Shown: in pieces, positions 9,441-17,590 of the stretch | Layout of the letters: each line of letters starts with the position of its first letter | How positions within the stretch are numbered: position 1 is the first letter of the stretch | From: Carboxylicivirga sp. M1479 | GTDB lineage: Bacteria; Bacteroidota; Bacteroidia; Bacteroidales; Marinilabiliaceae | Length of the DNA stretch: 64,000 nucleotides | Assembly (NCBI RefSeq): GCF_007097485.1 | Contig: NZ_VKDE01000031.1 | Location: 62,001-126,000, forward strand | Direction of reading: 5' to 3' | Position numbers and translations under genes: made by a program | The notes under the pieces: generated by a model | What the model was told of the DNA's origin: nothing | The model's input: the letters and a program-made list of their open reading frames with translations, nothing else | Database searches by the model: none

Positions 9441-10286
9441 ATGAGAACAATTTTAACGTTTTTAAGTGCCCTATTATTTGTGTCAAGTGTTTCAGGAAAA
9501 GAACATTTACCTTCTAAAGAAGACTATCAGGCTTTTTTAAATACAAAAACCCTAGTGGTTATGGATGTTAATCCGATGAGTGATTTTAACTTCAAAATTA
9601 AGGAAGTTATGGAATCGGTTTGGACATTGACAGATTTTGAATTTATTAGCAATGCTGAGTTTGAAGATAAACGAAATGATCCATCATATTCATTTTTAAT
9701 TACGACAGTGGCTACTTTTGATGCAGATAAAACCAAAGCACGCTATAACTTCTTAAGCCTATTGATGGGCGAAACAGATACGGATGTTCGTAATTTGCCA
9801 GATTTATGTTCTTTGCCACTTTCGTACTTGCGTGTTGAAGATACGAGCTATGCGTACAAGGTTGAGGCTTTTGTGCGTTTTATTCAGGATCATGTAAGCT
9901 TGATGAATGAGCGTCCAGAGTTAATTAAGGCTAACGCGTTTAAATATTACAATAAAAATGTGACGAGCTTATCGGACAAAACCCTCTTAGTTGTTAAAGA
10001 AGATTTGTCGCCTGAGGTAAATACGATTGGAAAATTAAAAAGTATTTATCCTTACAATATTAAAATTGTGACACAGGATGAGGTTGAAGATGCGATTGAG
10101 CGCAAGGATGAAAACACTGTTTTTATGCATAAAGTTGGTCCCGAGGGTACAAAGTATAAGGCACGTTGCTACAAAATGCTTATTGGAGCCGATAGTTCAA
10201 CTTTTTATTATTTTGACTATCACATGGTGAGCAAAAAGAACAGAGACGGATTGTTGGAAAAAGATCTTAAAAAAATGGCATCGTAA
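9441..10286 (+). CDS. Secreted protein of unknown function
   Basis: A 281-residue protein with a clear signal peptide (MRTILTFLSALLFVSSVSG, cleavage about residue 19-20) and no lipobox, so probably periplasmic. The mature part is mixed alpha/beta with several hydrophobic beta strands (TLVVMDVNP, YSFLITTVATF, KTLLVVKEDL, NIKIVTQDEVEDAI), reminiscent of a duplicated small alpha/beta fold, but I recognise no family or catalytic motif. It stands alone between the divergent kinase gene and rex, about 225 bp upstream of rex. The coding call rests on length, signal peptide and codon use. Confidence 0.7.
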   Translation: MRTILTFLSALLFVSSVSGKEHLPSKEDYQAFLNTKTLVVMDVNPMSDFNFKIKEVMESVWTLTDFEFISNAEFEDKRNDPSYSFLITTVATFDADKTKARYNFLSLLMGETDTDVRNLPDLCSLPLSYLRVEDTSYAYKVEAFVRFIQDHVSLMNERPELIKANAFKYYNKNVTSLSDKTLLVVKEDLSPEVNTIGKLKSIYPYNIKIVTQDEVEDAIERKDENTVFMHKVGPEGTKYKARCYKMLIGADSSTFYYFDYHMVSKKNRDGLLEKDLKKMAS

Positions 10287-10511
10287 AGCCTAAATGATTT
10301 AAAATAATTGACTATCAGTGATCATTAATTAGTTGGATGATATAAATCTTGTCATTTTTAATTAAAGAAATGAATCATCATTAAAAAACTTAGTTAATTT
10401 TGTAAACCTATTGCAGAAATAGACTTATAACAATTAATGTTTCTTAACCCATAAATAATTAATTAGTTTTATAAGTTAAATAGCAAGTTATAATCATTTG
10501 AAAACTACAAC

Positions 10512-11153
10512 ATGTCGTTAACAAATCGCAAAAAAAACAACTTAGTACCAGAGCCGGCTCTTCGTAGGATGCCTTGTTATTTAGCGTATTTAAAGTTGGC
10601 TCAAAAAGAAGGGCTTAAACATATATCATCTACTTTAATAGCTCGCGATATGGGGGTTGATCCTACTCAAGTAACAAAGGATTTATCATATACGAGTATT
10701 GTTGGTAAAACAAGAGTGGGTTACGAAGTGGAGCCATTGATTGATGTTTTGGAAGATTTTCTCGGTTTTACTGTTGTTGATGAAGCTTATTTGTTTGGTG
10801 TAGGTAGCTTGGGTAAGGCATTACTACACGATCATGGCTTGAAACAATTTGGACTTAAAGTGGTAGCGGCATTTGATGTTGATCCTGAGGTTGTAGGTAA
10901 AACCATTGAAGGGGTGCCCATCTATCATTTTGAAGAGTTAGCCAATATGCATGAGGGTAAGGCCTCTATTGGAATTTTAACAGTACCTGTGGATAAGGCT
11001 CAGGATGTTGCCAATAAATTAGTAGAGGTTGGTATTAAGGCCATGTGGAACTTTACACCTGTTAGGATTAAGGTAGATGAAAGTGTGGTTGTACAAAACA
11101 CTTCCTTATATGCGCATTTAGCAGTCATGTTTAATCGTATGAAAGCTGAATAA
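10512..11153 (+). CDS. rex: Redox-sensing transcriptional repressor Rex
   Basis: A 213-residue protein of the usual Rex length. The N-terminal 80 residues form the winged-helix DNA-binding domain (PEPALRRMPCYLAYL, then VDPTQVTKDLSY). The C-terminal Rossmann domain carries the NADH-binding glycine motif FGVGSLGKALL, followed by FDVDPEVVGK and the late VDESVVVQNTSLYAHLAVM segment. Rex represses fermentation and respiration genes when NAD+ is high and releases DNA on binding NADH. The start at 10512 places the conserved domain at the usual distance. It appears monocistronic and is followed by a hairpin terminator. Confidence 0.95.
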   Translation: MSLTNRKKNNLVPEPALRRMPCYLAYLKLAQKEGLKHISSTLIARDMGVDPTQVTKDLSYTSIVGKTRVGYEVEPLIDVLEDFLGFTVVDEAYLFGVGSLGKALLHDHGLKQFGLKVVAAFDVDPEVVGKTIEGVPIYHFEELANMHEGKASIGILTVPVDKAQDVANKLVEVGIKAMWNFTPVRIKVDESVVVQNTSLYAHLAVMFNRMKAE

Positions 11154-11167
11154 TAATAAAATATTTG

Positions 11168-11204
11168 AAAAAGGTGCATTCCCATTGGGTTTGCACCTTT
11201 TTTT
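11168..11204. terminator. Rho-independent terminator, probably bidirectional
   Basis: An 11-bp inverted repeat (AAAAAGGTGCA / TGCACCTTTTT) around a 13-base loop, with a run of T on the plus strand and A on the left arm. It lies between rex (plus) and a convergent kinase gene (minus) and can serve both. Confidence 0.85.
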
Positions 11205-11208
11205 ATGC

Positions 11209-12570
11209 TTAAAAAGTAAGTGTGAATTTTGTGGCTACTTCAGGTTCGGAATAGGCCGATATGGTTCCTCCGTGTAAACGAAGTATTTGCTTTGATAAAC
11301 TTAAGCCAATGCCCGATCCTTGCGGTTTGGTTGTAAAGAATGGGATAAATATTTTATCCAATACATTTGGTAATATTCCTTGCCCATTATCAATCACTTG
11401 GATGGTTATTCTGCCACGTTTGTTAAGAAATGCATTGAGTTGAATTTCTGCATTCTCCCTTCCATCAAGGGCTTGTATGGCATTTTTAACCAGGTTAATA
11501 ACAACCTGTTCAATTAGTTTTTCGTCCGCCGAAAGCTCTAATGAGTTAGGTTCAATTTTAATAATGCATTTGATGTTTTTGCTTTTTAACTCTTCGTTTA
11601 ATAAGCCTTTAATGTTCATTAGTAGCTTATTAATAGTGAAAATGGCAAAAGTGGGTGTGGGAATTCTTGTTAGATCCCGATATGTATTTACAAAGTGTAA
11701 TAAGCCATCGGTACGTTTATGAATCGTTTGAAGTGCACCTTCTACCTCCTTAATGGTTTCTAAATCATCTTCATCCGTGTTTTTTTCTTTTAAACTCGAT
11801 GATAGATCATTTAGTATCATGGTAATGGTTGATGATAAGGAGGAAATTGGAGTAATGGAATTCATAATTTCGTGTGTTAGAACACGAATTAGCTTTTGCC
11901 ACGATTCCATTTCCTTTTCTTCTAATTCATCCTGTATGTTTTTTATCGATATAAGTAGAATTGTACGGTTATGAATCTTAAATTCAGTTGCATAAATGGC
12001 TAACTGCAAGAGTTCGTCTTTTTCTTGAACCCTTATTAATGTATTTTCGCCATGTCTGATGGTAAGTAGTTTTTGAACTAGTTCAGGACTAAAGTCGCTT
12101 AAGGCTTGAATGTTATTTAAGGATCGTACCTGAAATAGTTTTTTAGTTGCGTTATTAATCAATTCAACCTTGCCATCTTTTCCATAAGCAATTAGCGATA
12201 TTCCAATATGCTGAATAACCGTTTGTAAATAATAATAGTTCTCTTCTTTTTCTGCCCTTACTTCTTGAAAATCTTGAATTACCTCATTAAATGATTTTTT
12301 GAGTTTGTCAAAAGATGAATCAAGACTCTCTACTTGAAAAGTTCTTGTGAAATCGGAGTAACGAATTGATTCGAGAAAGTTATTTAATACTCTGTTCGTC
12401 CGATCAACATAATGAATCATGGCAAATATTTGGAAAGCTATTAGCAATCCAACTAAAACCAGCGTCATTGTTAAATCCGTATTGAAAAATAAATAGAAGA
12501 ACGCAAAAATTGACCCTGCTAAAAGCAAGGTCCTTACAATAAAGTTAATTCTAAAATTATTATAAACCAT
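11209..12570 (-). CDS. NtrY-like sensor histidine kinase
   Basis: About 453 residues. The frame extends to a TTG at 12579, but the ATG at 12570 (MVYNNFRINF) is preferred. Two membrane helices lie in the first 65 residues, then a HAMP-like linker, a PAS-like region (IQHIGISLIAYGKDGKVELIN) and an intact kinase core: H-box LTHEIMNSITPISSL, N-box VVINLVKNAIQAL, G1 VIDNGQGI, G2 GSGIGLSLSKQIL. The HEIMNSxxPI form of the H-box is typical of NtrY/PgtB-type kinases that partner with sigma-54 activators. The start overlaps the stop of the NtrC-like gene by 11 bases, so the two form one operon. The signal sensed is not evident. Confidence 0.92.
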   Translation of the reverse strand: MVYNNFRINFIVRTLLLAGSIFAFFYLFFNTDLTMTLVLVGLLIAFQIFAMIHYVDRTNRVLNNFLESIRYSDFTRTFQVESLDSSFDKLKKSFNEVIQDFQEVRAEKEENYYYLQTVIQHIGISLIAYGKDGKVELINNATKKLFQVRSLNNIQALSDFSPELVQKLLTIRHGENTLIRVQEKDELLQLAIYATEFKIHNRTILLISIKNIQDELEEKEMESWQKLIRVLTHEIMNSITPISSLSSTITMILNDLSSSLKEKNTDEDDLETIKEVEGALQTIHKRTDGLLHFVNTYRDLTRIPTPTFAIFTINKLLMNIKGLLNEELKSKNIKCIIKIEPNSLELSADEKLIEQVVINLVKNAIQALDGRENAEIQLNAFLNKRGRITIQVIDNGQGILPNVLDKIFIPFFTTKPQGSGIGLSLSKQILRLHGGTISAYSEPEVATKFTLTF

Positions 12571-13936
12571 GCTTCTCAAGTCTTCGGTATAACGATGTGC
12601 GAGTGAGACCTAAATCAGCCGCAGCTTTTGAAACATTACCTCTATTCATGCGAAGTACTTTTTCAATTATTTGCTTTTCAATGTCTTCAAGGTTGTAGGT
12701 GTCAAATTCAAAGCCTTCAGAACTACTAGGTAGTGAAGAGAGTTGGAAATCAGATTCTTCAAAATTTGGAGACTCACTCATAATCACTGTGCGTTCAAGG
12801 ATGTGTTGGAATTCACGTACATTTCCTGGCCATGGATAATTCGTTAATTTTTTAATGACCTTCGACGATAATCGATTGACTTTTTTCTTATATTTTTTCG
12901 AGAAAATCTTTAGGAAATGATCGGCTAAAACAGGTATGTCTTCAGGTCTTTCTCTTAGTGGAGGTAGCTCAATCTCAACCGTATTAATTCGGTAAATTAA
13001 ATCTTGACGATAGCTATCTTCCATAGCCATCTGCTTTAAATTCATGTTAGTTGCGCAAATTAGTCGAATATCGATAGGTTTTGATTTGTTAGCTCCAACA
13101 CGAGTTACCTCTCTGCGTTCTAAAACCGTTAATAGCTTTGCTTGGAGGGGCAATGATAAGTTGCCGATTTCATCTAAGAATATAGTTCCACCAGAGGCCA
13201 ATTCAAAACGACCAGGCCTTTCCGACTTGGCATCGGTAAATGCGCCTTTTACGTGTCCAAATAATTCGCTTTCAAACAATGACTCGCTTAATGCACCTAA
13301 ATCCACACTAATAAAGCTTTCGTTGGTGCGCAAAGAGTTACGATGTAGAGCGCGTGCTACCAATTCTTTACCCGTTCCATTTTCCCCTAGTATTAAAACG
13401 TTAGCATCTGTTCCTGCTACTTTTTTAATGGTGTTGAATACATTTTGCATGCCAGGTGAAACACCTATGAAATCAGCAAAAGGTTGATCCAGAATAGTAT
13501 TTAACTCTTTTTGTTTGCTTTTTAATTGTTTGACTTCGTTCCGTGATAGGCGTAGTTTGATGGCTGAGTTGACCGTAGCTAAAAGCTTTTCGTTTTGCCA
13601 AGGTTTTAAAATAAAGTCAGTTGCGCCAGCACGAATGGCTTTAACTGATTTTTCTACATCGCCATACGCCGTAATAAACAAAACGACTGCTAATGGGTCT
13701 ATTTCTAAGATTTTCTCAAGCCATTGAAAACCCTCTTGACCGCTAATTGCATCTTTAGTAAAGTTCATGTCTAAGAGAACAACATCAAATGACTCTTCAG
13801 CCATAAGCGCAGGTATTTTATTAGGGTCTGTTGATGTGGTAATGCTTTCTACATGAGGTTTTAATAATAGTTTCAAAGCAAAAAGAATATCTGCATTGTC
13901 ATCTATAGCGAGGATTCGTCCTGATTTCTTTGTCAT
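12560..13936 (-). CDS. NtrC-family sigma-54-dependent response regulator
   Basis: About 458 residues from the preferred ATG at 13936 (MTKKSGRILAIDDN); the frame is open to an ATG at 13987, giving an atypical extension. It has a receiver domain (IDDN, LLDMNF with the phosphoacceptor Asp, TAYG, LKPW), an AAA+ domain with Walker A GENGTGKE, Walker B GGTIFLDEIGNL and the sigma-54 loop GAFTDA (a GAFTGA variant), and a C-terminal Fis-type helix-turn-helix (NVSKAAADLGLTRTSLYRRL). It activates sigma-54 promoters when phosphorylated by the kinase gene just downstream. Its likely target is the divergent MacB-type ABC operon at 14316, since two related palindrome-like sequences lie in the shared gap. 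Confidence 0.93.
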   Translation of the reverse strand: MTKKSGRILAIDDNADILFALKLLLKPHVESITTSTDPNKIPALMAEESFDVVLLDMNFTKDAISGQEGFQWLEKILEIDPLAVVLFITAYGDVEKSVKAIRAGATDFILKPWQNEKLLATVNSAIKLRLSRNEVKQLKSKQKELNTILDQPFADFIGVSPGMQNVFNTIKKVAGTDANVLILGENGTGKELVARALHRNSLRTNESFISVDLGALSESLFESELFGHVKGAFTDAKSERPGRFELASGGTIFLDEIGNLSLPLQAKLLTVLERREVTRVGANKSKPIDIRLICATNMNLKQMAMEDSYRQDLIYRINTVEIELPPLRERPEDIPVLADHFLKIFSKKYKKKVNRLSSKVIKKLTNYPWPGNVREFQHILERTVIMSESPNFEESDFQLSSLPSSSEGFEFDTYNLEDIEKQIIEKVLRMNRGNVSKAAADLGLTRTSLYRRLEKHGL

Positions 13937-13994
13937 TGTTTTGAGTTTTACGAAACTAAATATACCATAAATATGCTTACAATTCATGGCATGT

Positions 13995-14030
13995 TGTTCG
14001 AATGCGTACGGTTAAATTCGATTTCATGTT
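13995..14030. promoter_or_regulatory. Operator-like sequence, copy 1 (NtrC-like regulator side)
   Basis: The sequence begins TGTTCGAATGCGTAC and ends TTCGATTTCATGTT. It shares TGTTCGAAT, CGTAC and TTCGATTTC, in the same order and nearly the same spacing, with a second copy at 14264. It lies upstream of the regulator start. It could be an enhancer site for the adjacent sigma-54 activator; that link is inferred from position. Confidence 0.5.
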
Positions 14031-14085
14031 AACCAAAAAGGATGCCGTTTTTGTAATTGTCTTGATTGTAAGGTATTAAGCCTTG

Positions 14086-14100
14086 TGGCATAGAAAGTGT
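14086..14100 (+). promoter_or_regulatory. Weak sigma-54 promoter candidate
   Basis: TGGCATAGAAAGTGT has the -24 GG and a partial -12 element (GT in place of GC) at the right spacing, between the two operator-like sequences and upstream of the ABC transporter. The match is imperfect and the distance to the start codon is long (about 215 bases), so it is only a candidate. Confidence 0.25.
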
Positions 14101-14263
14101 TTTCTCTAGTTCGACGAATAGTATTATTTTTGAGTATTCGGAATGGGAATGATGCAATGTAAGGATCAGTATTGTAGTTGGTTAAGAGGTGTTGGTTTTG
14201 TTGTTTACATTAGCATTTATATCAATAAAGGGGATTTTAAACTAATATTTAATCTATAGAGCA

Positions 14264-14300
14264 TGTTCGAATTCGTACACTTGTGTTTCGATTTCGAACA
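14264..14300. promoter_or_regulatory. Operator-like palindrome, copy 2 (ABC transporter side)
   Basis: TGTTCGAATTCGTAC is followed by TTCGATTTCGAACA; the outer bases TGTTCGAA and TTCGAACA are exact inverted repeats. The sequence matches copy 1 at 13995 with one extra base in the spacer. It ends 15 bases before the ABC ATPase start codon. Two copies in one divergent gap next to an NtrC-like gene point to a specific regulator site. Confidence 0.6.
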
Positions 14301-14315
14301 TAAAATATTGCAGCC

Positions 14316-14999
14316 ATGATTCACGCAAGAAACTTAACCAAGGTAGTTAGGAATGGTTCCATTGAAACAACGGTTCTTCAAAATGTCAATTTAGACATTG
14401 AAGAAAGTGAGTATGTTGTAATTCTTGGTCCCTCAGGAAGTGGTAAAACATCGTTGATTAATACAATTGGTTTAATTGACAAGCCTTCTTCGGGTGAAAT
14501 GTTTTTTATGGGCCATGAGGTGAGCCGCCTTAAAGAAAGACAGCGAAGCAATCTTCGAAGAGGTGGTATTGGTTTCGTTTTTCAGAATTTTGGACTAATA
14601 GATGAGCTAAATGTACTTGAGAACATTGAGTTGCCATTACAATATCTAAAGTACTCAAAGAAAAATCGTCAAGAACAAGTACAAAAGATGTTGTCAAAAT
14701 TTCAACTTACACACCTAAAGCAGTATTATCCGAATCAATTATCGGCCTTGCAAAAACAAATGGTTGCGATTGCTAGGGCCTATGTAATTAATCCAGATGT
14801 TTTAATTGCTGACGAGCCTACTGGTAATTTGCTATCGGCAGATGGTAACAAAGTGATGGATGTACTGTCCGCTTTAAACGAGGAGGGCTTAACAATTGTT
14901 ATGGCTACACATTCAGCCACTGAGGCTGATAAAGGACAGCGCGTAATTCAGTTGTACGATGGACATGTGATAACAGAAAATATTAAAAATCGATTATAG
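14316..14999 (+). CDS. MacB/LolD-type ABC ATPase with altered signature motif
   Basis: A 227-residue ATP-binding protein of the MacB/LolD group. Walker A (GPSGSGKTSL), Q-loop (GFVFQNF), Walker B (VLIADEPTGNL) and H-loop (ATHS) are intact. The signature normally reading LSGGQ is LSALQ (QLSALQKQMVAIARA), and the D-loop position normally reading GNLDS is GNLLS. Both belong to the surface that contacts the opposing ATP in the dimer, so hydrolysis may be impaired or unusual. The permease gene follows with one base between them, so the two form a unit. These MacB-like transporters generally drive periplasmic conformational work rather than bulk import. Control by the divergent NtrC-like pair is inferred. 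Confidence 0.9.
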   Translation: MIHARNLTKVVRNGSIETTVLQNVNLDIEESEYVVILGPSGSGKTSLINTIGLIDKPSSGEMFFMGHEVSRLKERQRSNLRRGGIGFVFQNFGLIDELNVLENIELPLQYLKYSKKNRQEQVQKMLSKFQLTHLKQYYPNQLSALQKQMVAIARAYVINPDVLIADEPTGNLLSADGNKVMDVLSALNEEGLTIVMATHSATEADKGQRVIQLYDGHVITENIKNRL

Positions 15000-15000
15000 A

Positions 15001-17421
15001 ATGATGTTGAATCACCATATAAAAGTGGCTATCCGCAATATTCAAAAGCAGGGTGTATATGCTCTACTTAATATTGTTGGCTTGTCCGTTGGCCTTGTTC
15101 TAGGGCTTTTTGTGATTTTATTGGTGAGACACGAATTGAATTATGATGGATCTTTTAGTGATAGCGATCAAATATATCGAATGAGTACGGAGGGTGTTTT
15201 AGCAAATAACCTTATTAATAGTGCTACAACACCAATGCCATTAGCCCATGTTTTGGAAAAGATGGATGGAGTTGAAAAAATTGTCCGTTTTATTCCAGGT
15301 GCAAATAATGTTGTTGTAAAAGGAGATGTGCGCTATAATGAATCTGGTTTTATGTTTGGCAGTGAGCAGTTTTTTGAACTGTTCGATTTGAAGATTATTG
15401 AGGGTAATACACCAGTCGATTTAAGCTCTCCTCGTAAAGTTGTCATAACAGAACGTGTTGCCGGTATGTATTTTCAAGATGAAGCTGCTGTTGGGAAGTT
15501 CATTAATCGTGATGGAGTAGAGTATGAGGTTGTGGCGGTGTGTGAAGAGCTGCCAACTGCATCGCACTTTGATTTTAGTTTTGTAGCATCTTTAAATACA
15601 ATTGATGAGATACTTTTGAGAAAGGGAGACTCTGCTTATGTTGAGAATTGGAAGTCAGATTGGATGTATCTTAATTGTTATACATATTTCAAGCTGAACA
15701 AGAATATAGACAAAAATGAATTTGTTAAGCAAGTTAATGTCGAAAAGGATAAACTAATTTCTCCACAGGTTGAGGAGATGATGAAACTCGAACAATCGAC
15801 TGATAGCATTGAACTATCCTTTTTTGCTCAGAGTATTAAAAGTATTCACTTTGCATCTCATCTCGATGGGGAACTCAAGGCTAACTCAAAACCTATTTAC
15901 ATTCAGTTATTTGTTTTTGTTGCCATGTTTGTACTGTTGACGACTTGTGTCAATTTTATGAACCTGACAACAGCTAAGTTAAAGGTAAAATATAGAGAAG
16001 TTGGTTATAGACAGTTGGTTGGTGCTACGCGAGGCCAATTAATTATGCAGTTTCTGGTAGAGGCTTTGGTATATGGTTTGGGCGCCATGTTTATTGGTAT
16101 GGTCCTTTTAGAGTTATTATTACCTTATTTTAATTCCTTTTTCGAGCTTAACTTAGAGTTTAATTTCTTCAGAGGTTGGGTTGATTTCTTCGGCATACTA
16201 ATAGCGTTGCTTTTAGTTGGTTTGATAGCAGGTAGCTTTCCAGCATTTTTCTTTTCAGGAAGAAAGCCTGAGAAATTAATATCTGGCAATTATTCCATCG
16301 GAAAAGCAGGCTTTGTTATCAGAGGTTTGTTAGTGACCAGTCAGTTTGCCGTTGCTATGTTTCTGGTTGTTGTTGCTTCGGCTATGTGGTGGCAGATAGA
16401 TTTTGTGCGTGATAGCGAACATGGTTATGATGCTCAAAATATAATGGTGATTGAAAGAGGTAATGCGGTGCGTAAAAAATTACCAGAGTTTAAGCGTGAA
16501 TTGTTGCAGGTAGAAGGTGTGAAGTATGTAAGTGCCTGTAGTAGCCTGCCTGGAGATGATTATATTCAAGGCCCATTTCGAATTAATGATGTAGATAATG
16601 ATCGGGTCGTAATGCTTCCATTGAACTATGTAGATGAAGATTATTTTAATGTTTTGAACCTCCGATTAAAGGCTGGACGATTCCTGAGTACTGAACTTGG
16701 AGATAGCATGGGCCTTAGTTTAAATGTGGCTGCGGTTAAAAAACTTAAGCTTCGCAAACCTTTGGAAGATAAGCTAGAAGTATTTGGAAATAGTAAATGG
16801 TCGCTTAATACAGTGGGCGTGATTAAGGACTTTCATTACGAATCTTTTTTCTCTGAAATTAAACCTTTGGGTTTGCTTCTTTTGTCGAATAAAATGAGGT
16901 TTGAATATGTTTTGGTTAAAACTGAGGGTGTTAATCCTGAACAAATTGAAGAAATTAAAAAGATATGGGATAAGTATTCCGATGGAGCCCCTTTCGTACA
17001 TAAGAGTATGTCAGAAAGGTTAAATCGCTTGTATGAAGAAGAAGTTCGTATTGCAAAAATAATGTCCGTTTTTGCATTGCTATCCTTGTTTATTGCCCTG
17101 TTAGGGGTAATTGCTTTGGTTGCTTTTATAATCGAGTATAAAGCTGAATCTATTGCTATTAAAAATGTGATTGGTGCCTCAAGGCAATCGATTATGTCTC
17201 AGGTGTTTTCTATGTTTGGCTTCTATGTGTTGTTAGGTGTGCTATTTGCATCCTTGCCAGCTTATTGGGCTATAAAAGCCTGGGCAAGTAGCTATGCCTA
17301 TTTCGATTTTATAGGATTTGGTGCTTTTATTCTGTGGGCAATAGTACTAATCGCGTTAGCATTTGTGGTAACATTTATTCAAACATTCAGAGGTTCTACT
17401 CTAAGGCTTGCTGCGTCCTAA
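15001..17421 (+). CDS. MacB/FtsX-family ABC transporter permease (large, two-repeat type)
   Basis: An 806-residue membrane protein. It opens with HHIKVAIRNIQKQGVYALLNIVGLSVG, the usual start of Bacteroidota FtsX-like permeases. It contains an N-terminal helix, a periplasmic MacB core domain (to about residue 290), three FtsX-type helices (REVGYRQLVGATRGQLIMQF between them), a further helix near residue 440, a second periplasmic domain, and a final three-helix FtsX block (IKNVIGASRQSIMSQVF). This duplicated layout equals two fused MacB-like halves. It works with the ATPase just upstream. The substrate is not apparent. Confidence 0.9.
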   Translation: MMLNHHIKVAIRNIQKQGVYALLNIVGLSVGLVLGLFVILLVRHELNYDGSFSDSDQIYRMSTEGVLANNLINSATTPMPLAHVLEKMDGVEKIVRFIPGANNVVVKGDVRYNESGFMFGSEQFFELFDLKIIEGNTPVDLSSPRKVVITERVAGMYFQDEAAVGKFINRDGVEYEVVAVCEELPTASHFDFSFVASLNTIDEILLRKGDSAYVENWKSDWMYLNCYTYFKLNKNIDKNEFVKQVNVEKDKLISPQVEEMMKLEQSTDSIELSFFAQSIKSIHFASHLDGELKANSKPIYIQLFVFVAMFVLLTTCVNFMNLTTAKLKVKYREVGYRQLVGATRGQLIMQFLVEALVYGLGAMFIGMVLLELLLPYFNSFFELNLEFNFFRGWVDFFGILIALLLVGLIAGSFPAFFFSGRKPEKLISGNYSIGKAGFVIRGLLVTSQFAVAMFLVVVASAMWWQIDFVRDSEHGYDAQNIMVIERGNAVRKKLPEFKRELLQVEGVKYVSACSSLPGDDYIQGPFRINDVDNDRVVMLPLNYVDEDYFNVLNLRLKAGRFLSTELGDSMGLSLNVAAVKKLKLRKPLEDKLEVFGNSKWSLNTVGVIKDFHYESFFSEIKPLGLLLLSNKMRFEYVLVKTEGVNPEQIEEIKKIWDKYSDGAPFVHKSMSERLNRLYEEEVRIAKIMSVFALLSLFIALLGVIALVAFIIEYKAESIAIKNVIGASRQSIMSQVFSMFGFYVLLGVLFASLPAYWAIKAWASSYAYFDFIGFGAFILWAIVLIALAFVVTFIQTFRGSTLRLAAS

Positions 17422-17510
17422 ATAAAAGCAAGTTTTTATTATTTCCCATCATCATTAAAAAATGATGAGTTAGAATCCATAGAATATCAATTTAACACTT
17501 CCTTTTAAGT

Positions 17511-17539
17511 CTTGTATATGAAAAATTTCGATATATTTG
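17511..17539 (+). promoter_or_regulatory. Bacteroidota-type promoter of secDF
   Basis: CTTG at 17511 and TATATTTG at 17532 match the -33 (TTTG) and -7 (TAnnTTTG) boxes of the Bacteroidota primary sigma factor with a 17-base spacer. The secDF start codon lies about 50 bases downstream. Confidence 0.55.
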
Positions 17540-17590
17540 CGCGACTAAGATGCAAAGTTTGTCAAAACGAATTATAAAAATTATTAACAA

